NCBI GenBank assembly: GCA_009778485.1 | Contig: WRJQ01000001.1 | Location: forward strand, 21,116-85,115 | DNA from: Oscillospiraceae bacterium | GTDB taxonomy: Bacteria > Bacillota > Clostridia > Oscillospirales > Oscillospiraceae | DNA length: 64,000 bases | Reading direction: 5' to 3' | Part shown: positions 55,019 through 64,000 of the stretch, piece after piece | Numbering within the stretch: the stretch's first letter is position 1 | How the letters are laid out: each line of letters opens with the position of its first letter | The notes under the pieces: generated by a model | Database searches by the model: none | Seen by the model: only the letters and a program-made list of their open reading frames with translations | Told to the model about the DNA's origin: nothing | Position numbers and translations under genes: made by a program

Positions 55019-56255
55019 TGGGTTTGACTCCATCCGCGCAAGCGCGCGCGCGACGGAGCCCGGAATGAGAAGAAAACGCGCGATACTTCCGGTACTGACG
55101 CTGATGCTCCTGGCATCGGCGTTGACGTGCTTGATAATCCTGCTCACCGCCGGGAGGAAACTCGGGATACTCGACGGCTACTACTACGAAATGCGCGAGT
55201 ACGCGGCTCTTATGAAGAACATACAGGAGCTTTACATAGGCAGCTATGAGCGCGAGGACCTGAGCGCGGCCGCGCTGAGGGCGGCGGTCGACGCGCTCGG
55301 CGACAGATGGTCGTACTACATGACGGCGGAAGAGTACGCGAAGTACCTCGACAACACCGCAAACAGGTTCGCGGGTATCGGCGTCACAGGCGCGGTGGAC
55401 GAAGAGACCGGCGGCATGCGCGTATACTCCGTATATAAAGGCTCGGCTGCGGAAACGGGCGGGGTAGTGGCCGGGGACGTCATTATCATGATAGACGGCG
55501 AGAACATATCGGGCCTGACTTTCGACGAGATGCGAGGCTTGCTCTCCAGGGAGCTGGGCGACTGCGTTGAGCTTGGCGTTATACGGCCTGACGGCACGCG
55601 CGCCGACCTGACTGTCATATACAGCCTGGTCTTCGCCGATCCCGTAAGCAGCGAGATGCTGGCTGGCAATATTGGCTACATAAAGCTTGACAACTTCGAG
55701 ACAAGCTCTGCGGACGGGTTCATTATGGCCGTCAAACAGCTCAGCGAGCAGGGCGCGCAGGCCTTCATATACGACGTGCGCGGAAACGGCGGCGGAAGAG
55801 TCGCCGAGATGACCAAAATACTTGACTACCTCCTGCCGGAGGGGGAGATCTTCGTCTCGGTGGACAGAGCCGGGAACGAGAGCATCACGATGTCCGGCCC
55901 TGAGTCGGTCGAGATCCCTTGCGTCGTGCTCGTGGACAGGTACTCGTTCAGCGCAGCGGAATACTTCGCGGCGACAATCGCCGAGTACGGTTACGGCACG
56001 GTCGCCGGCGAGCAGACCACGGGAAAAAACCGCTCGCAGGTCACAGTAACGCTGCCCGGAGGCGGCGCGCTGCATATATCTTCCGGAGAGTACCTGACAA
56101 AAAACAGGGTCAGCCTGTACGACAGAGGCGGCCTGACCCCGGATCATGAGCTCCCCTTAAACGACGAAGATATGTACATGCTCTTCGTGGGCTTATTGGA
56201 AATAGAGGACGACCCGCAAATAGCGCTTGCGATATCCCTGCTGACCGATCAGTAG
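55002..56255 (+). CDS. S41 family C-terminal processing peptidase (PDZ)
   Basis: YYMTAEEYAKYLDNTANRFAGIGV, PDZ region, YDVRGNGGG, DRYSFSAAEYFA, TTGKNRSQV; possible alternative start 55065. Confidence 0.9.
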   Translation: MSFPDSGFDSIRASARATEPGMRRKRAILPVLTLMLLASALTCLIILLTAGRKLGILDGYYYEMREYAALMKNIQELYIGSYEREDLSAAALRAAVDALGDRWSYYMTAEEYAKYLDNTANRFAGIGVTGAVDEETGGMRVYSVYKGSAAETGGVVAGDVIIMIDGENISGLTFDEMRGLLSRELGDCVELGVIRPDGTRADLTVIYSLVFADPVSSEMLAGNIGYIKLDNFETSSADGFIMAVKQLSEQGAQAFIYDVRGNGGGRVAEMTKILDYLLPEGEIFVSVDRAGNESITMSGPESVEIPCVVLVDRYSFSAAEYFAATIAEYGYGTVAGEQTTGKNRSQVTVTLPGGGALHISSGEYLTKNRVSLYDRGGLTPDHELPLNDEDMYMLFVGLLEIEDDPQIALAISLLTDQ

Positions 56256-56283
56256 TACCACGCATATGAAAGGATAAACAGTT

Positions 56284-56757
56284 ATGAGTAAGGAAGCAAA
56301 GTTCAAAATGAGCCAGGAGCGCCTCGACGAGTTAAAAGAGGAGCTCCACTATCTGCAGACGGTGCGCGAGAAAGAAGTCGCGCAGCAAATCAAGGAAGCC
56401 CGCTCTTTCGGCGACCTGACCGAAAACAGCGAGTATGACGAGGCCAAGACAGAGCAGGGCAAGCTCTACTCGAAAATCGCCGAGATAAAGAATCTTGTCG
56501 AGAATGCGGAGATAGTCTACGCCTCGGAAAAGACGGACCGTGTCGGTATCGGAAGCAAAGTCAAAGTCCGCGACATGGAACTCGGCAAGGTCGATACATA
56601 CGAAATCGTAGGCTCGCAGGAAGCCGACCCGGCTGCGCTTCGCGTCTCCGACGACTCGCCTTTCGGAAAAGCCCTGATGGACAAAGTGAAGGGGGAAGTC
56701 ATTTCAATCGACGTCCCCGCAGGCGTCCTGCAGTTTGAAATACTGAAAATAGATTAA
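56284..56757 (+). CDS. greA: Transcription elongation factor GreA
   Basis: ARSFGDLTENSEYDEAKTEQG, SPFGKALMDKVKGE. Confidence 0.96.
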   Translation: MSKEAKFKMSQERLDELKEELHYLQTVREKEVAQQIKEARSFGDLTENSEYDEAKTEQGKLYSKIAEIKNLVENAEIVYASEKTDRVGIGSKVKVRDMELGKVDTYEIVGSQEADPAALRVSDDSPFGKALMDKVKGEVISIDVPAGVLQFEILKID

Positions 56758-57011
56758 CTGTTCAGGTACCCCGTCCAGGCGCTATATTTCATTTCGTAAG
56801 CGAAGCTCGTCGCTGCGGATTGCGCTAAGTCTCGCATTACAGCAAGCTGTAACGCTCGCTCGCTTCATCGCAGCTCCTCTTCGAATCGAAGCAGGCTTCG
56901 ATTCGATACATATGGAAATTATGCGGAGCGCGCGAGTATGCGCATGGATGCGCATTCGAGCGAAAGAAATGAAATGTAACGCCTGGAGGTAGTGGGTACC
57001 TGAACAGACAC
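56758..57011. mobile_element. 254-bp MITE-like element (family member B) with direct-repeat flanks
   Basis: Imperfect TIRs CTGTTCAGGTACCC...TCCAGGCG...CATTTC at both ends; flanked by perfect 12-bp AAAATAGATTAA at 56746-56757 and 57012-57023; internal hairpins TTACAGC/GCTGTAA and CGAATCGAAGC/GCTTCGATTCG. Confidence 0.85.
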
Positions 57012-57035
57012 AAAATAGATTAAGGAATTAACGCG

Positions 57036-58553
57036 ATGACACAAGATGAAAATACTACTCCCGCCCAGCCCTGCGAGGATGAACAGTCCCTGTCAGAGAT
57101 ACTTCAGATCCGCAGGGATAAACTCAGCAAGCTCGCAGACGAAGGTCGTGACCCCTTCGCGGTGACAAAGTACCGGCGGACGGCGTACTCAGCCGATATA
57201 TCAGAAGGGTTCGACACCCTGGAAAACAGCGTCGTTTCAGTCGCGGGGCGCGTCATGGCCAAGCGCGGCATGGGAAAGGCCATATTTGTCGACATAGCCG
57301 ACGCAAAGGGCACGATCCAGCTCTACTACCGCCTCAACGACGCCGGCGAACAGACGTTTGAGGACGTCCGGAAGCTCGATATCGGCGACATCATCGGAGC
57401 GACAGGGTATGTATTCAAAACCAGGACAGGAGAAATCTCCGTCCACTGCGATACGGCGGCCCTGCTTGCCAAGTCCCTGCGCCCGCTGCCGGAAAAGTAC
57501 CACGGACTTACAGATAAAGAGCTCAAGTACCGCCAGAGGTATGTAGACCTCATCATGAACGCGCAGACGCGCAGGACCTTTGAAATCAGGACTGCCTTTA
57601 TCAAGCATGTGAGGGCCTTCCTGGATGCGCGCGGATATATGGAAGTCGACACGCCTGTGCTCAACACGATATCGGGCGGGGCGACCGCCAGGCCGTTCAT
57701 CACGCGGCACAACACGCTCGGGATCGATATGTATATGCGGATCGCGACGGAGCTCCATCTGAAAAGGCTCATCGTCGGCGGCATAGAACGCGTATACGAA
57801 ATCGGTCGGATATTCCGCAACGAGGGCATGGACACGAAGCACAACCCCGAATTCACGACGGTAGAACTCTATGAAGCGTATACCGACTACAACGGCATGA
57901 TGCAGCTTTTCGAGGAACTGCTCTCCTCCGCGGCCATGAACATACTCGGAGAATACTCGCTGACATGGCAGGGCAGCGAAATAAACCTCGCGCCGGGCTG
58001 GAAGCGCATGACGATGGCGGACGCGGTGCTGGAGCATACAGGCGTCGATTTCATGTCCCTGGGCAGCGCGGAAGAAGCAGTGCGCGCCGCCGGCAGCCTT
58101 TGCGTAAAGGCGCGCGAGGGCGCGGAGGCTACCTGGGGCGGGCTGCTGTACGAGTGCTTCGACGCCTGCGTCGAGTCAAAACTCATTCAGCCTGTTTTCA
58201 TTACGGACTACCCTGTAGAGGTATCCCCCCTGGCAAAGAAAATAACTTCGGACCCGAGGCTGACAGAACGTTTCGAGCTGTTTATCTGCGGAAACGAGAT
58301 GGGCAACGCTTTCAGCGAACTGAACGACCCGATCGACCAGATGGAACGCTTCAAGCGCCAGGCGGAACTGCGAAACTCCGGCGACGATGAAGCCGGCATG
58401 ATGGATGAAGACTATGTCAACGCCCTGGAATACGGCCTGCCGCCGACAGGCGGGCTGGGGATAGGGCTCGACCGCTGCGTCATGATGCTAACTGACAACT
58501 CGTCGATCAGGGATGTAATCCTCTTCCCGACAATGAAGCCGCTTGGAGTATGA
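57036..58553 (+). CDS. lysS: Lysyl-tRNA synthetase (class II)
   Basis: IGRIFRNEGMDTKHNPEFTTVELYEAY; GLPPTGGLGIGLDR. Confidence 0.97.
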   Translation: MTQDENTTPAQPCEDEQSLSEILQIRRDKLSKLADEGRDPFAVTKYRRTAYSADISEGFDTLENSVVSVAGRVMAKRGMGKAIFVDIADAKGTIQLYYRLNDAGEQTFEDVRKLDIGDIIGATGYVFKTRTGEISVHCDTAALLAKSLRPLPEKYHGLTDKELKYRQRYVDLIMNAQTRRTFEIRTAFIKHVRAFLDARGYMEVDTPVLNTISGGATARPFITRHNTLGIDMYMRIATELHLKRLIVGGIERVYEIGRIFRNEGMDTKHNPEFTTVELYEAYTDYNGMMQLFEELLSSAAMNILGEYSLTWQGSEINLAPGWKRMTMADAVLEHTGVDFMSLGSAEEAVRAAGSLCVKAREGAEATWGGLLYECFDACVESKLIQPVFITDYPVEVSPLAKKITSDPRLTERFELFICGNEMGNAFSELNDPIDQMERFKRQAELRNSGDDEAGMMDEDYVNALEYGLPPTGGLGIGLDRCVMMLTDNSSIRDVILFPTMKPLGV

Positions 58554-59331
58554 GAAAGTGGACGAGATTAAAAGCAGGAGAAACCCTTTAGCGCAGCATT
58601 TCAGGAGGCTCGGCGCGGACAGCGGGTACAGGGAGCAATGCGGCGAGTTCATTTGCGACGGCCTCAAGCTGCTTGAAGAAGCTGCCGCCTGCGGCGCGGA
58701 AATAACAACCGCGTTCGCGGTCTCGCCGCTGCCGGTCCCGCTGCCTGCGGGGGCGCGCGTATTTGGCGTGCATAAAACCCTGCTGGACTACATCTCGCCG
58801 CTTAAAAGCGCTCAGGATACGATATTCTCATGCAGAAAACCGCCGCAAGGCGGTTTCTCTGACCTTCAAGGCTCATACGTACTGCTCGACGGGATACAGG
58901 ACCCCGGCAACCTTGGAACGATAGTGCGCACGGCGCACGCATTCGGGATGCAAGGCGTCATACTGACAGGAAACTGCGCCGACCCGTATAACCCCAGGGC
59001 GGTACGCGCTACTATGGGGGCAATATTCAAGCAAAGCATATTCACGGCGGATATCAGCCATTTGGCAGCTATGAAAACGGAAGGCCTGAGATTCATAGGG
59101 ACGAGCAGCGGCGCTCAAAGCGGGCGGGGACTCAACGGTTTAAAACCTGCCGGGAGCGGCGCGCGCGGCGTTGCGATATGCATTGGCAGCGAGGGGAACG
59201 GCCTCTCGCGCGAAGTGACGGAGCTATGCGACGATGTCGTCTCCATACCCATGGCCGAAGGCTGCGAGTCGCTTAACGCGGCAGTGGCGGCCGCAATACT
59301 AATGTGGGAGCTACGCAAATGTCATCACTAA
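58543..59331 (+). CDS. TrmH/SpoU family RNA 2'-O-methyltransferase
   Basis: LLDGIQDPGNLGTIVRTAHAFG, IGSEGNGLSREV, IPMAEGCESLNAAVAAAI; GTG 58558 is an alternative start. Confidence 0.9.
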   Translation: MEYEKVDEIKSRRNPLAQHFRRLGADSGYREQCGEFICDGLKLLEEAAACGAEITTAFAVSPLPVPLPAGARVFGVHKTLLDYISPLKSAQDTIFSCRKPPQGGFSDLQGSYVLLDGIQDPGNLGTIVRTAHAFGMQGVILTGNCADPYNPRAVRATMGAIFKQSIFTADISHLAAMKTEGLRFIGTSSGAQSGRGLNGLKPAGSGARGVAICIGSEGNGLSREVTELCDDVVSIPMAEGCESLNAAVAAAILMWELRKCHH

Positions 59332-60443
59332 AATACTGGATATGGCTCAGCGCAAAGGACGGCGTCGGCGCGGTTTCGGCCAAGTCGCTCATCGACCACT
59401 TCGGGACTCCCGAGCAGGTTTACAATGCCGGCACAGAGGAGTACAAGTACGTCGAGGGCCTAAAATCGGGCGACCGCTCAAAACTCTGCGACAAGAACCT
59501 CGACGCCGCCAACAAGATTCTCGCAGCCTGCGCCGAAAAAGGCTGCCGGCCGATTGCCCTGCACGACTCGGAATACCCCGAAAGGCTGAAGTATATATAC
59601 GACCCGCCCATCGTGCTTTATGTGCGGGGCAGGCTGCCCGCTGTCGACGAACTTCCGGTCATCGCAATCGTCGGAACGCGAAACTGCACCCCCTATGGCA
59701 TCGCGACAGCGGAGAACATAGCCTGCGACCTTGCCCGCAGGGGGTTCCTGATTGCGACCGGGCTGGCTCGCGGAGTAGACACAGCCGCGGCGCGCGGCGC
59801 GCTTCGCGGTGGGAGCGGCGTCCTGGGAGTGATAGGCTCAGGGACCGACGTCGTGTACCCGCCTGAGAATAAGGAACTCTATGACGCCGTCGCGGCCAAT
59901 GGCGCGGTCATCAGCGAATACCCGCCGGGGACGCCCTCGCTCGCGGGGCACTTTCCCGCCAGGAACAGGATAATAAGCGGGCTTTCGCTCGGAGTCGCCG
60001 TGCTGGAAGCGCCTAAGAAAAGCGGAGCGCTGATAACCGCAACCAGAGCGCTTGAGCAAGGGCGCGACGTTTTTGCCATGCCCGGGAACGTAGACGCGAA
60101 GAGCTGCGAAGGCTCAAACGCGCTGCTGCGGGAGGGCGCCATACCGCTGCTGTCAGCGGAGAATATTATCGAAGAGTACGAGGACCTTTTCCCCATGATC
60201 GTAAATCCGGAAAAAGGGATTGACAACAAAGGCGTCGTAGAATATATTGACCTGGATGCTATCCTTGCGCAGCTCGAAGGGGACGAGCGGTTGGCGGCGG
60301 AGGCTATAGGCAAGAAGTCGCTGCTGGTTGACGACATAGTCCTCGCCTCCGGGCTGCCGGCGAACCGCGTCCTTTCCGCGCTTACAATGCTCGAAATCAA
60401 AGGATGCGCGCGGCGCGCCGGACAGCTCTACTCACTATGCTGA
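59319..60443 (+). CDS. dprA: DNA processing protein DprA
   Basis: AIVGTRNCTPYG, GLARGVDTAAARGAL, FPARNRIISGLS. Confidence 0.95.
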   Translation: MSSLKYWIWLSAKDGVGAVSAKSLIDHFGTPEQVYNAGTEEYKYVEGLKSGDRSKLCDKNLDAANKILAACAEKGCRPIALHDSEYPERLKYIYDPPIVLYVRGRLPAVDELPVIAIVGTRNCTPYGIATAENIACDLARRGFLIATGLARGVDTAAARGALRGGSGVLGVIGSGTDVVYPPENKELYDAVAANGAVISEYPPGTPSLAGHFPARNRIISGLSLGVAVLEAPKKSGALITATRALEQGRDVFAMPGNVDAKSCEGSNALLREGAIPLLSAENIIEEYEDLFPMIVNPEKGIDNKGVVEYIDLDAILAQLEGDERLAAEAIGKKSLLVDDIVLASGLPANRVLSALTMLEIKGCARRAGQLYSLC

Positions 60444-60481
60444 ACAGAAACTGTTGCTGAAACAGAAAGGGTATTATATAA

Positions 60482-62617
60482 ATGGCGAAAGAAAAGAGTA
60501 ATCTTGTAATAGTCGAGTCACCCGCCAAGGCGAAAACCATCAGCAAATACCTGGGCGACGGGTACAAAGTAACGGCGTCCATGGGACACCTGCGCGACTT
60601 GCCCAAAAGCAAGCTCGGGGTCGACATCGAAGGCGGCTTCATACCAGACTACCAGCCGGTAAAAAGCCGCGAGGCCACCATCGAAGAACTCCGCAAAGCC
60701 GCCCGGGGCAGCGCGAAAGTCTTCCTGGCGACAGACCCCGACAGGGAAGGCGAAGCCATATCATGGCACCTGAAAGAGCTGCTGAAGATACCCGACGAAG
60801 CGACATACCGGGTCACATTTAACGAAATCACCAAAAACACCGTCCGCAGCAGCATCGAGAACCCTCGCCCGATAGACGAAGACCTTGTCAACGCGCAACA
60901 GGCGAGGCGCATACTCGACCGCATAGTCGGCTATAAAGTCAGCCCGGTGCTGTGGAAGCGGATACGCAGGGGCCTATCGGCAGGGCGCGTTCAGTCCGTC
61001 GCTACGAGGATGGTAGTCGACAGGGAGAACGAAATACGCGACTTCGTGCCGGAAGAATACTGGCTGCTGAACGTCGACCTTATGACGCAAGGCAAACCCG
61101 CGCTCTTCACGGCCGCTTTTTACGGCACAGAAAAGAAAAAAATGGAACTGACAAGCGAGAGCGAAGTGAACGCCGTGGTCGAAGCGGTGCGCAAATCCCC
61201 GTTCTCCGTTCGCTCAGTAAAACGAGCCGACAGGAAAAGGTCCCCATCGCCGCCCTTCATAACATCTTCGCTGCAGCAGGAAGCCTCCAGGAGGCTCGGC
61301 ATGACGCCCAGGAGGGCAATGTCTACCGCGCAGCAGCTCTACGAAGGCCTCGACATCAAGGGCGAAGGCTCAGTCGGCCTGATTACATACATGAGGACGG
61401 ACTCCCTTCGCATATCGGACGAAGCGGCGGGCGAGGCGAAGGACTACATCACCAACACCTACGGCAAGGAATATTACCCCGACCAGCCAAACAAATACAA
61501 GTCAAAAAGCAACGCGCAGGACGCGCACGAAGCTATCCGCCCGAGCAGCGTGAATATAACTCCGGAACAAATCAAAGGCAGCGTCACGAATGACCAGTAC
61601 AGGCTGTACCGCTTGATATGGGGCCGGTTCGTAGCCAGCCAGATGGCGGCTGCCGTATACGACAGCGTAACGGTAGACGCGGAGTCGGCGGGATACATAT
61701 TCAGGGCGAACAGGATGGAGAAAAAGTTCCCGGGCTTCACAACCGTATACGAAGAGAGTTCGGACGACGAGAGCAATGAGAAGCAGGCGCCGCTGCCGGA
61801 TATGACCGAGGGCGACCCGCTCGACCTCAAAGACGTCAAGCAGGAGCAAAAGTTCACCCAGCCTCCGGCACGCTATACCGAGGCGACGCTTATCCGCGCG
61901 ATGGAAGAGACGGGGATAGGCCGCCCGAGCACGTACGCGCCGACGATATCGACTATCATCGACCGCGAGTATGTGGTAAAGGAAGGCAAGAACCTCAGGC
62001 CAACGCCCCTGGGCGACACAGTGACCGGATTTATGGTCGACAGTTTCGCCGACGTCGTCGACTTGAAATTCACGGCCAGGATGGAAGAGTCGCTCGACAG
62101 TATCGAAAAAGGCAAGGACAAATGGAAAGACGTCCTGGCCTCGTACTATGAGAATCTCAAAAAATCGCTCGACAGCGCGGAAGCGGCTCCTGACGCAGCG
62201 CGTATAAAAGTACCCGACGAAGTCTCCGACGAAGTTTGCGATCTCTGCGGGCGGCAGCTTGTGGTAAAGTCCGGCCGCTTCGGCAGGTTCCTCGCTTGCC
62301 CCGGATACCCGGAATGCAGCTTTACGAAGCCTATCGTCGTGGAGATGCCGGGCAAGTGCCCGAAATGCGGGCTGCGCATACTTAAAAGGACCTCAAAGAA
62401 CGGCCACACCTACTACGCCTGCGAGAAACTGAAAGAATGCGGCTTCATAACCTGGGACGTCCCCGTCGCGGACAACTGCCCTGAATGCGGGCAGACGATG
62501 TTCAAGACATCAGGCAGAGGCTCCCGTAAGCCGTTTTGCATAAACGAAGGCTGCCCGGCGTTCGTGCCCGAAGACATGCGCAAGTACAAGAAGAAACCGG
62601 CGGCCGTCGCGGAATGA
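60482..62617 (+). CDS. topA: DNA topoisomerase I
   Basis: LVIVESPAKAKTISKYLG, DPDREGEAISWHL, GLITYMRTDS, three C-terminal zinc fingers. Confidence 0.97.
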   Translation: MAKEKSNLVIVESPAKAKTISKYLGDGYKVTASMGHLRDLPKSKLGVDIEGGFIPDYQPVKSREATIEELRKAARGSAKVFLATDPDREGEAISWHLKELLKIPDEATYRVTFNEITKNTVRSSIENPRPIDEDLVNAQQARRILDRIVGYKVSPVLWKRIRRGLSAGRVQSVATRMVVDRENEIRDFVPEEYWLLNVDLMTQGKPALFTAAFYGTEKKKMELTSESEVNAVVEAVRKSPFSVRSVKRADRKRSPSPPFITSSLQQEASRRLGMTPRRAMSTAQQLYEGLDIKGEGSVGLITYMRTDSLRISDEAAGEAKDYITNTYGKEYYPDQPNKYKSKSNAQDAHEAIRPSSVNITPEQIKGSVTNDQYRLYRLIWGRFVASQMAAAVYDSVTVDAESAGYIFRANRMEKKFPGFTTVYEESSDDESNEKQAPLPDMTEGDPLDLKDVKQEQKFTQPPARYTEATLIRAMEETGIGRPSTYAPTISTIIDREYVVKEGKNLRPTPLGDTVTGFMVDSFADVVDLKFTARMEESLDSIEKGKDKWKDVLASYYENLKKSLDSAEAAPDAARIKVPDEVSDEVCDLCGRQLVVKSGRFGRFLACPGYPECSFTKPIVVEMPGKCPKCGLRILKRTSKNGHTYYACEKLKECGFITWDVPVADNCPECGQTMFKTSGRGSRKPFCINEGCPAFVPEDMRKYKKKPAAVAE

Positions 62618-63903
62618 AAGTCACAGTCGTCGGCGCCGGCCTGGCAGGCTGCGAAGCGGCATGGCAGCTCGCTGCCGGCGGGGTAGAGGTCGAACTGGCC
62701 GAGATGAAACCGGCAAAAATGTCGCCCGCTCACGTATCGGCGGACTACGCCGAGCTCGTGTGCTCGAACTCGTTCAGAGGCGACGACATTTCAAACGCGG
62801 TCGGGCTGCTCAAAGAAGAGATGCGTTTGCTTGGAAGCCTTATTATGCGCTGCGCCGACGAAACGAAAGTACCGGCAGGCGGGGCCCTCGCAGTCGACAG
62901 GACGAAGTTTTCCTCGCTGGTCACATCTTCGATAGAGGCACACCCGCTGATAAACGTCAGCCACAGGGAGGTCACGCAAATCCCTGAAGGCAGGGTGATT
63001 ATAGCGACCGGCCCGCTCACCGCCGACAGCCTGGCGGGCGCGCTGGCGTCGCTCCTTCCGGACAGCGGCCTTTTGAGCTTTTTCGATTCCGCCGCGCCTG
63101 TCGTCGCTGTCGAGAGCATCGACATGGGCCATGCGTACTACGCCTCGCGCTACGGCAAAGGCGAAGCTGCGTATATCAACTGCCCTATGACGCGGGAAGA
63201 GTACGAGTCTTTCCGCAGCGAACTAATAAACGCCGAGACGGCGCAGATACACGGATTCGAGGAAAAGCTCGTCTTTGAAGGGTGCCTGCCCATTGAAGTT
63301 ATGGCCAAACGCGGGCCCGACACAATGAGGTACGGCCCTATGAAGCCTGTCGGCCTGCCTGACCCCGCCACAGGCAGGGAACCGTATGCGGTCGTCCAGC
63401 TCAGGCAGGACAACGCCGAAGGTTCCCTGTACAACATCGTGGGCTTTCAGACACATCTGAAATTCCCGGAGCAGAGGCGGGTATTCGGGATGATCCCCGC
63501 GCTCCGCGAGGCGCAGTATATGCGCTACGGCGTAATGCACCGCAATACCTACCTTGACTCCCCGAAAATACTCGACAGGTACGGCCGCCTGAAGCATCTG
63601 CCGCGCGTCAGTTTCGCGGGTCAGATTACGGGTGTCGAGGGCTATGTGGAGTCGGCGTCCTCGGGCCTTTTGACAGGGATCGAAACGCTTCGCGAACTAA
63701 AGGGGCTGCCACCGGTCGATTTCCCGGCAGAAACTGCCATCGGGGCCCTCGCTCTGTACACTTCGGGCGGCGCCGTGTCGGACTTTCAGCCGATGAATAT
63801 CAACTTTGGCATAATAAAGCAGCCCGAGGGCAAGATAAGAGGCAAACGCAACAGGAACCTGGCGACGGCAGAACGCTCTCTTGAAATAATAAGGAGCTGT
63901 TGA
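62614..63903 (+). CDS. trmFO: FADH2-dependent tRNA (uracil-54-C5)-methyltransferase TrmFO
   Basis: VTVVGAGLAGCEAAWQLA, LVCSNSFRGDD, GQITGVEGYVES; ATGA overlap with topA. Confidence 0.96.
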   Translation: MKVTVVGAGLAGCEAAWQLAAGGVEVELAEMKPAKMSPAHVSADYAELVCSNSFRGDDISNAVGLLKEEMRLLGSLIMRCADETKVPAGGALAVDRTKFSSLVTSSIEAHPLINVSHREVTQIPEGRVIIATGPLTADSLAGALASLLPDSGLLSFFDSAAPVVAVESIDMGHAYYASRYGKGEAAYINCPMTREEYESFRSELINAETAQIHGFEEKLVFEGCLPIEVMAKRGPDTMRYGPMKPVGLPDPATGREPYAVVQLRQDNAEGSLYNIVGFQTHLKFPEQRRVFGMIPALREAQYMRYGVMHRNTYLDSPKILDRYGRLKHLPRVSFAGQITGVEGYVESASSGLLTGIETLRELKGLPPVDFPAETAIGALALYTSGGAVSDFQPMNINFGIIKQPEGKIRGKRNRNLATAERSLEIIRSC

Positions 63904-63911
63904 TAAATAAG

Positions 63912-64000
63912 TTGAACAAAATTGCCACAGTATTTTTGCCAGCAGACGAGGCGTCAAAACGCAGTAATGCTTGGAGCCTTGCAAGTTTTGACAACGAAGT
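63912..64000 (+). CDS. Possible start of next gene (truncated by window edge), unknown product
   Basis: Open frame from TTG: MNKIATVFLPADEASKRSNAWSLASFDNEV; no well-spaced SD. Confidence 0.2.
   Translation, partial: MNKIATVFLPADEASKRSNAWSLASFDNE

Overview
A 64 kb window of a moderately GC-rich, probably Firmicutes/Clostridia-like chromosome (taxonomy inferred from gene content only). (1) Positions 1-16.2 kb hold a large anaerobic purine/urate-type catabolic locus: ygeX (partial), ygeY, ygeW, carbamate kinase, xdhD-like fused molybdenum hydroxylase, ygfK, and a translationally coupled BKACE/DUF849 enzyme. A convergent operon encodes guanine deaminase, a three-subunit xanthine dehydrogenase and a small Cys-rich protein. 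(2) A four-tRNA cluster (Asp, Phe, Gly, Cys) contains a 30-bp duplication of the tRNA-Gly 3' end. (3) Next come hppA, proA, a very large Gly-rich/Ig-like secreted protein, an epimerase, a TPR + DUF4125 pair, and a 2910-aa thioester/isopeptide-type LPQTG surface adhesin. (4) The rpoB-rpoC-rpsL-rpsG-fusA-tuf block follows. (5) Then a CdaR/PucR-type regulator, ftsE-ftsX-M23 peptidase-S41 protease, greA, lysS, an rRNA methyltransferase, dprA, topA and trmFO. Three intergenic MITE-like palindromic elements interrupt the housekeeping operons. One is flanked by a perfect 12-bp direct repeat; another is nested, with an 8-bp direct repeat around the inner element. The leads I rate highest are the purine locus with its BKACE and Cys-rich additions, the modular MITE family, the tRNA-Gly duplication with a 15-nt antisense segment, and the TIE-type adhesin. 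No CRISPR array, rRNA, phage module or transposase gene was seen. All calls come from reading the sequence and ORF translations; no database search was run.
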